A stretch of DNA of 64,000 nt from Spongospora subterranea f. sp. subterranea (Eukaryota; Endomyxa: Phytomyxea; Phytomyxea; Plasmodiophorida), in contig JAUGWO010000059.1 in NCBI GenBank assembly GCA_049724395.1, forward strand, positions 237,196 through 301,195, read 5' to 3'. The notes below the pieces were generated by a model. It did not search any database. It saw nothing but the letters and a program-made list of their open reading frames with translations, and was not told the DNA's origin. Below, one piece after another: positions 55,295 to 62,904 of the stretch. The position numbers were made by a program, and so were the translations under genes. The first letter of the stretch is position 1; the number at the start of each line of letters is the position of its first letter.

Positions 55295-56557
55295 ATGCGG
55301 CAATGCGAACCCAAATCACCGACCCAAATTGGTCGCGCAGTTTGCCATTCTGGGCATCGGTTTCGAATGCAGCCGATTGAGGTTCCGTGTGTGGCCGACG
55401 ATATTCCTGATCAGGATATCGGCGCCGACGACTACGCAAATCCGCACCTGATCGTTCGGTACACCGCTACCGGATGGGTTTTAGCGAATTTCAAATTGGG
55501 CGCGTTCTATGGCCAAATCCAACCGCAGACCGTACAGGAGCTGCAGCGCAACGTCCAGGCGCAGAGCGCGGAACAGGATCCGGAACAGCTCCAGTCGCTG
55601 CGCGACGACGAAGATCGCGTCCGGCGCAATCTCGTCTCGGATTTCACGCGCTTCGTCTGCTCCCAGGACGCCGCCAACCGGTTCCAGTACAACCGACGGG
55701 CGTATCTGATGGGCTTGGGCAGATCGGTCATGTTGTACTGCGCTGCTCGGTCGAGGCCCGACCAGTTCCCCGATCCAGACGAGTTGCTGTTTGCGAACCA
55801 CCCCGTCTTCGTGAAAGGCGTCGTGGCGACGTTCAACTCGTACTGCTCTGAGCGGTACGATCTATCGGATTGGATCCGGTCGTTGACGAACACCGCCAAC
55901 CTGTACTTTCAGCGGTTCCAGAACGGACTTCGAAACGGGTCAATCCGCCTCGATCCGCGTTATCGTAGTCATTTCCGCGCCAGCGTCTTATTGGCGTTCG
56001 ATAAGATCGGTGTCGACCTCGGTGACGATTATTGGAGCTCCGAGTTCCCGTTGCGCAACGAAGACGAACCAGTTCCCGAGACGCGGTCGTACGATCTGAC
56101 CGACGGAAGCATCGTTTACAACTGGACCGAGTATTTCTCAGAATGTTGCTCCATGAAAATGCATCAGCCGTATGCGCCGAAACTCGAGCGACATATGGTC
56201 GCCGAGCTCAAGGTGATTCTCTGCGTAGCGGACGCGTTCAGGCGATTCGTCAAGGGCGAAGGTCTGTCTCAGGAACATATGATTGCGATGTTGGTGTGCT
56301 TCCGTCAGGCGTCGACATCGATATTGAGGGACAGCTATGGCTTGTCGGAGAGCAAACTGATGAACTTGGTGGCGAGTGCCGAAGCGGATTTAGTGGCGAT
56401 CTGCGGAATAGCATGTGCTGATCAACGCGTCAACAAACCGGACGAACTTTCCTGTTTCGGGCAATTCCTCTCCTGTTTAATGTGTCAAGCAGACGAACGT
56501 TCCTGTTTCGGGCGTGTCTTCTCCTGTTTAATGTGTAATATGGCGAACCCTATCTAG
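55295..56557 (+). CDS. Unassigned intronless protein
   Basis: An open frame of 420 codons from the ATG at 55295. The ATG at 55367 ('MQPIEVPCVADDIPDQDIG') is the more likely start, because GC-rich coding character begins there. I recognise no domain. The middle is helix-rich with many Arg and aromatic residues ('RRAYLMGLGRSVMLYCAARS', 'TNTANLYFQRFQNGL', 'HFRASVLLAFDKIGVDLGDD'), then 'VAELKVILCVADAFRRFVKG' and 'HMIAMLVCFRQASTSI'. The apparent natural end is near 'EADLVAICGIA'. Beyond it lie two 17-residue Cys-rich tandem repeats that look added on (see repeat at 56441). No signal peptide. Globular cytosolic protein is the best guess. Confidence 0.65.
   Translation: MRQCEPKSPTQIGRAVCHSGHRFRMQPIEVPCVADDIPDQDIGADDYANPHLIVRYTATGWVLANFKLGAFYGQIQPQTVQELQRNVQAQSAEQDPEQLQSLRDDEDRVRRNLVSDFTRFVCSQDAANRFQYNRRAYLMGLGRSVMLYCAARSRPDQFPDPDELLFANHPVFVKGVVATFNSYCSERYDLSDWIRSLTNTANLYFQRFQNGLRNGSIRLDPRYRSHFRASVLLAFDKIGVDLGDDYWSSEFPLRNEDEPVPETRSYDLTDGSIVYNWTEYFSECCSMKMHQPYAPKLERHMVAELKVILCVADAFRRFVKGEGLSQEHMIAMLVCFRQASTSILRDSYGLSESKLMNLVASAEADLVAICGIACADQRVNKPDELSCFGQFLSCLMCQADERSCFGRVFSCLMCNMANPI
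56441..56542 (+). repeat. 51-bp tandem duplication at the end of the frame
   Basis: Two imperfect 51-nt units starting 'gacgaac.ttcctgtttcgg' encode 'DELSCFGQFLSCLMC' and 'DERSCFGRVFSCLMC'. Unit length is a multiple of three, so the frame stays open. Confidence 0.75.
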
Positions 56558-56708
56558 AACTAGCGACTCTCTGTGATCACGTTTTCTCATTTCTTGATCT
56601 CTGTTGATAAACTTGATTTCTTAGTCCTACGTTTTTCTAGGAGGCTTTCAATAACAGGATTCATCTCAGATCCTGTCTGCTGCCACGACGATTTATATTG
56701 GGGGCTAT

Positions 56709-56778
56709 AAAAGACTGGCCACTTTAACTGGCCATTTCAGAAAGTTCGCGGATGGTCATTTAAAGTGGCCAGTCTTTT
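56709..56778. repeat. Perfect 19-bp inverted repeat
   Basis: AAAAGACTGGCCACTTTAA at 56709-56727 pairs perfectly with 56760-56778, 32-nt loop. In either direction the stem is followed by an A/T run. It could be a hairpin terminator-like or MITE remnant downstream of the preceding gene. Confidence 0.8.
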
Positions 56779-56984
56779 AAAAATTCAATCATTTTTCATT
56801 GCTTCAATCAACGATTTGTTGATTGTTTCTATTTGTGCAAACCGCAGTGTGAGGGTTGCATTACCTTTCTTGAGTTCTCGGATTCGTAAGTCTTTGCAAA
56901 TCTAATCTTCCTTGAGCATCTTCATCTCCCTCTCCACTTTTATGAAGTCGCTCTGGAGGGTCTCAATCTCATTATAATACACCT

Positions 56985-56986
56985 NN
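56985..56986. other. Two undetermined bases (assembly join)
   Basis: The only ambiguous bases in the window. They mark a probable contig or scaffold join, so continuity between the gene island and the repeats to the right is not assured. Confidence 0.9.
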
Positions 56987-57078
56987 CACGGTTCAGCGAA
57001 CAAAACTGGGAACTACTGACGAACGTCGACGGGCCTTTTTCCTCACCGGCGTAGAAAACGTCGTCCTCAACACATCAT

Positions 57079-57819
57079 TCAGGCCGCCAAGCTACGACGA
57101 GATAAGTGCATCATTACTATCACGCGAACAGGGAATCCGTCCTCTCGTCGGTCAGGTGTAGCTCTCGACAGTTCCTGTTCGCGTAATAGTAATGATGCAC
57201 TTATCTCGTCGTATCTTGGCAATAATATTCGTCCAGCCGTAAGTGCAGCTATCGTGTGCTCGTATAGTTTATCCTTTACGCTGATCAGTATTGCTGATGC
57301 CAGTTCAGAGTCGTCTACATCTCGTCCGGCTAGCCTTAGTCGTAAGGCTAGTTCCTTCATGTCCGTCAGGTGCTTCTTCATTCCCTCCTTCGCGTTGAAC
57401 ATCTTGTTCGTGAAGTCTTGCTTCATGTATTGCACGTGTGAGAAAGTCCTGGCCCTATGTGAATGCTCCAGCACATTCCAAGCTTCGGCCGGGGTCCTAC
57501 ATTCAATCACCGTCATTACTTGGTTTGCCTCTACGTTGTTGACTATTTCGGCAAAGCAAGTGTCGTTTTCGTGTTCGTCGTGTGATGAGCTCAACTCTAC
57601 TATGTGCCACAGCCGTGTGGATTTCAGGTGAACCTTCATTTGGAAGGCCCACATCATGTAGTTCTCGTCGTTGAGCTTGACTCCTCGGTATGATTTCACA
57701 ATAGAATGGCTCTCTTGGTTCGTCGCCGGTATTGTAGGGGCTGGGCCCATAATCTGTAGAGATTCTGGGGCGTCGAGGCTCGTTTGGAGGGAATTAGCTT
57801 GTCTCGTTAAGGCTGGCAT
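57079..57819 (-). pseudogene. Ty1/Copia gag
   Basis: The ATG at 57819 opens 246 codons of a Copia Gag (UBN2/DUF4219 type): 'YRGVKLNDENYMMWAFQMK' near residues 43-61, 'STRLWHIVEL', 'IECRTPAEAWNVLEHSH', 'YMKQDFTNKMFNAKEGMKKH', and 'LRLAGRDVDDSELASAIL'. The C-terminal third lacks the zinc knuckle, because the frame runs into a 40-bp inverted duplication and ends in unrelated sequence at 57079. Everything 3' of gag is missing, so only the front of the element survives; the assembly join at 56985 lies 90 bp further on. Confidence 0.75.
57093..57213. repeat. 40-bp inverted duplication at the broken end of Copia gag
   Basis: Arms 57093-57132 and 57174-57213 differ at one position; the spacer is 41 nt. 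The arm encodes the gag residues 'YDEISASLLLREQ', present once in each orientation. Confidence 0.85.
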
Positions 57820-57822
57820 CGT

Positions 57823-57976
57823 TGAATGAGAAAATTCTATTAACCGTTATCGTTGTAATTGAGGAGTGAGTTTTATTTCGTATCCGACGTGTTCACTCAT
57901 ATACTCATGGTTCACGTGTTATTGGCTTCCTAGTCCATGACTCACCGCCGTAGAGAATGTTGACGCATTTCCAACA
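57823..57976 (-). repeat. Candidate Copia LTR
   Basis: On the minus strand this segment starts TGTTGGAAATG, a common Copia LTR beginning, contains AATAAA, and ends CATTCA three bases before the gag ATG. No primer-binding site fits between LTR end and ATG and no second copy is in the window, so the boundaries are tentative. Confidence 0.35.
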
Positions 57977-58094
57977 AGGTTAACCATTTTCTTCTTTCAA
58001 AGTAGAATCAAGTAGTACTAACTTGAATTGAGATCGGAAACTTCCCCTTTCTTCCTGCGAAAAACTGCCCACCCGTGGCCTGATTGTATTGTAA

Positions 58095-58207
58095 AAAATG
58101 TCACCTATATTTCGTACCCGTTGGTGTGTCGATTAATTGTCCTTTCTTCATGAAGTCCCTTATGGGCGACGAATCCTGGGGTCTGTTGGGGAACATTTTT
58201 TGCGGCA
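58095..58207 (+). pseudogene. Inverted fragment of the USP-like gene
   Basis: The plus strand carries a diverged copy of the minus-strand exon at about 58540-58440, including the codons for 'GDESWGL' ('gggcgacgaatcctggggt' occurs exactly). It lies in inverse orientation next to the gene it derives from. Confidence 0.6.
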
Positions 58208-58264
58208 CGTAAATGCTGACAATAACATCAAATCCGATTCGTGTTGGATAAGGAAAGCTGATGT

Positions 58265-59480
58265 TTATTCTTTACCGTACGCCACATAAACAGAGTTGGC
58301 TTTGAAATTGATTGGTCTCCCATCAAAAACGGCCCTTCCTCCGTTTGTAAGGTCATCGTAGTGATAGAATCCTGGCATCTTGCCGGGTTCATCCCTTTTT
58401 ACGTGTACAATAAAATGCCCACCCGTGGCAGTTGTTGCAGATATTTTCCCCAGCAAACCCCAGGATTCGTCGCCCACAAGGACTTCCATAGGACACTCAA
58501 TCGAAACACCAACGGGTAGTGAAATAAACATAACAGAGGTCGGTGACTTTTGAATTGTCAGGGTCTCAATCTGCATTGCCTATTTACAATTTTTTTATAT
58601 TGCTACACATACCTGCATCACAACCAGGAAGAGTACAGCACCTGTGAAATTTTTCCATCAAAGCCAGTCATCAAAGTTGACAACACCGCCTGCACTGATG
58701 GTTCTTTAGAATCTATCTGCTGGTCCCTGACCTCCTATTGTCAAAAATATAAATAAATACAGTTTTCAATTAACCGAATAGTTCACTCACCAGGATTGAC
58801 CAAAGTAATTCACGAGAATCAAATAATTGCCCTTTGCAGCACTTGACGGTTTTTCAAGAAAAAATGAGTACAAGATGAACAAAAAAAAGATTAACCTTAG
58901 CAGCTGTTTTACATGTGAAAACCAAGGTTCGGTAGCAACTTCTTGAAGTATGCTTGATAAGACAACGAACGGGCAACCAAATTCCCCTGATTTGTAAAGC
59001 TGTTTCACTTCAATACACCACTGGTTATGAGATTTCTTCCTTTAGCAAGCTCTTTGGTCAGTTCGGGATCGACTGTATTTTTACAAGTATGGAAGTGTTG
59101 AAACAGACGGAAGAAAACTGGGCTCCTGCAGTTAACACGAGCTGAAGGAATCATCAGACTATATATACATAGTGAAATGCTGGAGATCCTACGAGTGATA
59201 TAGCAGGTGTTGTTGGAAATGTACGTCGTACGATTGATACGTAGTAACTGGGTTTCTATCGATATTCTTTGTTCCTTTAGGTCGGCCAACTTTTTTCTTC
59301 AAGGGAGGCGGCAATGGGCTGTTAAAAAGACGTTTCAATGGCTGGTCCGACTTTGCCACAGCCTGATCATTGATGAGGCTACCGGTGGTGTCTGGCGGAC
59401 GCCCATCGTTGAATGCAACTGGTTTTCGCCTTCTGCACTCAGGATGAGCTAAACCGTATCGCTCAATGGAGATCTTCCAT
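58265..59480 (-). pseudogene. USP-like protease gene with AT-hook, decayed
   Basis: Minus-strand exons in order: 'CRRRKPVAFNDGRP' and an AT-hook 'KKKVGRPKGTKN' (about 59440-59270); 'SPVFFRLFQHFHTCKN' (about 59120); 'YKSGEFGCPFVVLSS' with 'EVATEPWFSHVKQLL' (58985-58900); 'SVQAVLSTLMTGFDGKISQ' near 58700-58640. The final exon from the ATG-like start 58576 has 'SWGLLGKISATTATGGHF' and 'GFYHYDDLTNGGRAV', resembling the His/Asp box of ubiquitin-specific proteases (GGHF..YHYDD). A Cys box is not seen. A small frame break near 59010 and the truncated 5' end at the Gypsy inverted repeat (59505) suggest a dead gene. The AT-hook plus protease layout recalls transposon-carried proteins. USP assignment rests on the one box. 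Confidence 0.45.
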
Positions 59481-59504
59481 CGTTCTGAAACATGTCAGGA
59501 TGCA

Positions 59505-60161
59505 AATCAAACGACGTTATAGGTAATCGACGTGGCGGTGGTCACTAATTGGTCCAAGGATACGAACCCGTACCTTCCGACAGTATGAGCATCCTTTGGA
59601 GATCATGCGGCGTCCTTATCGAAATTGGTGAATCAGCGTCGCTTGAGTCCAGTCAACGTCTTGCGACAATAACCGGAATTCGTTGCAGTATTTCCAAGGT
59701 TAGACCATATCCTCAGCCGGCGCAGAGAATCAGCAGCTTTGCCAGCCCGGTCGGGATCGTCAAAGGCAATGGTGAATGCCGTGATGAATGCCTTGAGATC
59801 GGTCAGTATGGGACCAGGAGATCCATAAAACGGCTTCAGCCAGGCCCGTGCTTGCCCGGTAAGCAACGAGCAGATTAACGCAATACGTTGAGTGTCGTTG
59901 GAATATGTCAGCGACTGTGCCGTTAGAAACTGTTGCACTTGGCCTAACCAATGCCGAAAAATGACTGTGTCTTCGGCGGGACTGGCGAGGATTGAGGGGG
60001 TGATGTTGCTGTCGCCAGGAATGTGGAGAGTTGGTTGACTAGTTGATTGAACTTTTCGTTTGTTGACCGCTGATAGGTGTCAAGTTGTTCCCGCGATTCC
60101 GCCAGGCGAGCTGCTCTGAGGTTGTGGTCTGCCGAGTCGTAATCGCGTCCCCATTCGTCAT
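59505..60161 (-). pseudogene. Ty3/Gypsy gag fragment (element G3, minus copy)
   Basis: Leftward reading gives a coiled-coil N-terminus ('ARLAESREQLDTYQRSTNEK' region, about 60115-60055), then 'FRHWLGQVQQFLTAQSLTY', 'ALICSLLTGQARAWLKPFY' and 'DPDRAGKAADSLRRL', a Gypsy capsid. A frame change occurs near 59970. It breaks off at 59505 within the inverted repeat; no zinc knuckle follows. Confidence 0.65.
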
Positions 60162-60601
60162 GGCGGATCGTCGGAAGTGCGGTAGGCGAGACTTAGTGTT
60201 CCGATAGGAGAGGAAATGCGTTAGGAAGGGTTAGAGGTGTAATAGTTCAGACTTAGCGTTGCGATAGGAGTGATTTAGAGGATGTGGAGACGTAATAGAG
60301 TTGGTTAAAGTAAGAGGATTGGGAGCACTGGACAATGTTTGGTTCGATCCCGACCGGGCTGGCAAAGCTGCTGATTCTCTGCGCCGGCTGAGGATGGGAT
60401 CTAACCTTGGAAAATACTGCAACGAATTCCGGTTATTGTCGCAAGACGTTGACTGGACTCAAGCGACGCTGATTCACCAATTTCGGCAAGGACTGCCGCA
60501 TGATCTCCAAAGGATGCTCATACTGTCGGAAGGTACGGGTTCGTATCCTTGGACCAATTAGTGACCACCGGCACGTCGATTACCTATAACGTCGTTTGAT
60601 T
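59505..60601. repeat. Inverted duplication of Gypsy gag segment
   Basis: Arms 59505-59759 and 60345-60601 are near-identical reverse complements (2-nt net length difference). The 585-nt spacer holds the N-terminal part of the minus-strand gag. Confidence 0.85.
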
Positions 60602-60839
60602 GGCGTTCCTGACAGTATGATGGCTATCAAGGTCGTCACTCGCGGCTTATATGTAACGGTATCAAGGTTGCCTTATATACCTTCAGTGGTCAGACTTCCC
60701 CGCCTCACTGGATTGTTTCGTCTTCTTCCTTCTCCCTCAACTGTGTTATCTCGATTCTATGCTCACGACCATCTAGGAATCCCGCCCGGGGGCGGCAAGG
60801 TCATGGGGGGGGGGGGGGCGCTCCTAAAACGGGGGATAC
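60345..60839 (+). pseudogene. Gypsy gag segment joined to element 3' end (G3, plus copy)
   Basis: The plus arm encodes 'DPDRAGKAADSLRRLRMGSN' and 'FRQGLPHDLQRMLILSEG'. It then passes without any pol into non-coding sequence, a run of 14 G (60805-60818) and a purine tract 'aaaacgggggatac' directly before TGTCATGATCC. That looks like a polypurine tract and 3' LTR start, so pol has been deleted. Confidence 0.6.
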
Positions 60840-60949
60840 TGTCATGATCCGAAAGTCTTAGGTATATTAGGACCCGAGATGATGGCCTTCAGCCATCAGT
60901 ACCTTTTGGGTCAGTTGGTAACTGTGTATCTCGGGCACAGTTCCTAACA
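60840..60949 (+). repeat. Candidate Gypsy LTR (short or solo)
   Basis: Starts TGTCATGATCCG and may end CCTAACA at 60949. Its last ~25 nt ('tctcgggcacagttcctaac') also occur at about 35262-35284 near Gypsy G4. It shares only its first 12 nt with the LTR at 17825. Confidence 0.45.
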
Positions 60950-62670
60950 CAACACCTGAGAAGTAGAAGTTGGATTCAAAGCAGAGACCAAACCACTAAC
61001 CCCCAAACTGTATACCATATCGAACGGTTCACTTAAGTTTGAGGTCCTCAAATTCTCGTTCCAAATTCGCCGAAAGAAGCATCAGTGATGATAACCCAAA
61101 GACAATCGTGTTATTTTTTCCGCTATTTGATAATACACTGCGTGCATTGATACTATCGGATTGCTATCTTCTCTACCCTTCTCGGCGAACTCTTTCGCAA
61201 GCTTTCTTTGCGACTCGAAAATCAAACTGGCGACGCTCTCCTTTAGCCACCAGGTGAACCGGCCTGGCGTTTGGGTACCGATCCTACACGAACAGGTAAG
61301 AACGTGGGCAGTAAATGGGTTTGCTAACATGCAAGATAGTCATTGTTCTGACAAACGCGTCATGCAATGGTTCCTCCACAGCTTGCATTACTAGATTCAA
61401 AAATTGGCCTTCATCGTCACGCCCAACGAGTGACGTGTTGCGATTAATACGCTGGGCTGAGCAGTCGAAATGAACCTTGCAACCCTTCATCATCGACGCA
61501 AATTGAAGCTTCAACTCTGGAATGTTTGGGAATTGATTGTAAGAAATCAAGGTTTTGCGGTTTATCTAGCTGCAGGCAGGTTACCAGCCGGTTGACGAAT
61601 TGAGATGAATTGAACTAGGTCAGATAAATAACACCAGGGGGTCCGGAATACATATTCGTTATTTATTGCTTTTTACTATGGATACCAGAAAATTATTCGC
61701 TAGTGATGATCCAAAGGGAGGAATAACTACTATACCTTCACTGAAGGTAGTAAGTTATTCCGGAATAAGTCATATTTATTCCAACATTGTCAAGAACAGT
61801 TCTCGTCCAATAAGTATTAATAAGCATTTGCCTTAAAAAATAGTTGAATTTCGAGATTTTCGGGTAGCAAGCCCTGTCGTGTAAAACCAGAAACGTCGAA
61901 CATACGCTCGTATATGTTCATTTTAGGACAAATGAACTATAAGTCAATGTAGCTGGAACTCTCACAATTATTATCAGTTCTTGATGCGACGAATGACAGC
62001 CGATAATCCTTCCGCTTCCTCTTCAATTTCCGCAGAACATGGCAGAGATGCATGGCTATTCTCTTGCGGTTTCAATAGATGCCTAATTGAACTTCTTTCA
62101 AGACGAGAAAGAGTCAATGTCGCTCCTTCAATTTGGGATTTCTGTACTTTCACTACTGCAGTTTCGAACTCTGGCACTTCCAAACATCACTATCTGAGAC
62201 TGGAGAGAAATACTTCTCATCTATCTCTTTGGTCGATAAAGATGCAGGATAAGACTGGCCTGGCGCCCATTTTATATGAGCTGAATCTCCTCCGGTCGCC
62301 ACCTTCGACGAGTCCGCAAAGTTGAATTTTTATTACCGCGCGCACGAAATTCTGGCTCCGACGTTGGCGGAAATAATATTGAACTTATTCCTCTGTTGGA
62401 TTGCGAATAAGTCCAGAGCTTGCAGACCGCCCGAGGAATAATTCCCTATAATAGCGATGACGGAATAAATTATTCATAGAAAGAATAAGAATAATTCTTG
62501 ATAGACAATTACTTATTCGGAGGGCCTGAATAATTCGTTGGTCGGATCGATTGGCGGTCTGACAATCTTTGCACTAACCAGGGAACCCGAGGATCCGGCG
62601 TTCACATTGTGTCGCGTCAACAATAGAGATGTGACAGCTACCACTGCAATTGTCAAAAAAATCATAAAAA
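60950..62670. other. No secure gene; one possible minus-strand gene
   Basis: Minus-strand frames 61550-61284 and 61330-61082 look mildly protein-like ('DEGQFLNLVMQAVEEPLHDAF', 'WLKESVASLIFESQRKLAKE') and could be two exons, but no ATG or family supports them. 61640-62530 is AT-rich with scattered 'gaataa/ttattc' inverted motifs typical of a non-autonomous element. Confidence 0.35.
62666..62670 (-). terminator. RNA polymerase III terminator of tRNA-Ser
   Basis: TTTTT on the minus strand directly after the discriminator base, with a second T-run seven bases on (62655-62661). Confidence 0.75.
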
Positions 62671-62752
62671 CGATTCGGACGAGATTCGAACTCGCGCGCC
62701 CAAAGGGCAGCCACTTAGCAGGCGACCGTGTTAACCACTCCACCACCGAATC
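62671..62752 (-). tRNA. tRNA-Ser (anticodon GCT)
   Basis: An 82-nt minus-strand gene. The acceptor stem GATTCGG pairs perfectly with CCGAATC, with discriminator G. The D-arm has GTG/CAC. The anticodon loop is CTGCTAA with anticodon GCT (plus-strand 62717-62719). The long variable arm GCCC-TTT-GGGC is typical of class II serine tRNAs. The T arm has loop TTCGAAT, and the B box GTTCGAATC is present. No CCA is encoded and no intron is present. Five T residues follow the 3' end at once (62666-62670), as expected for RNA polymerase III termination. It reads AGC/AGT serine codons. Confidence 0.95.
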
Positions 62753-62772
62753 TGCGGACACGAACTATTAGA

Positions 62773-62800
62773 CGATAGTGGTAGTGGTAGTGGTAGTGGT
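62773..62800. repeat. Hexanucleotide microsatellite
   Basis: About four units of GTAGTG, 20 bp upstream of the tRNA-Ser gene. Confidence 0.7.
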
Positions 62801-62904
62801 CGATGGTAACGTTAATGAGTACTATAGAAGAGTGACGTTTATTGTCATTGATGATGTGTTTAATACACATAGTTGAGTCATGCTTATCAATGACTCAACA
62901 TGAA

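Noticed and set aside
60341-60362. tRNA B-box-like GGTTCGATCC
   Set aside because: No A box or cloverleaf nearby; it encodes Gypsy gag.
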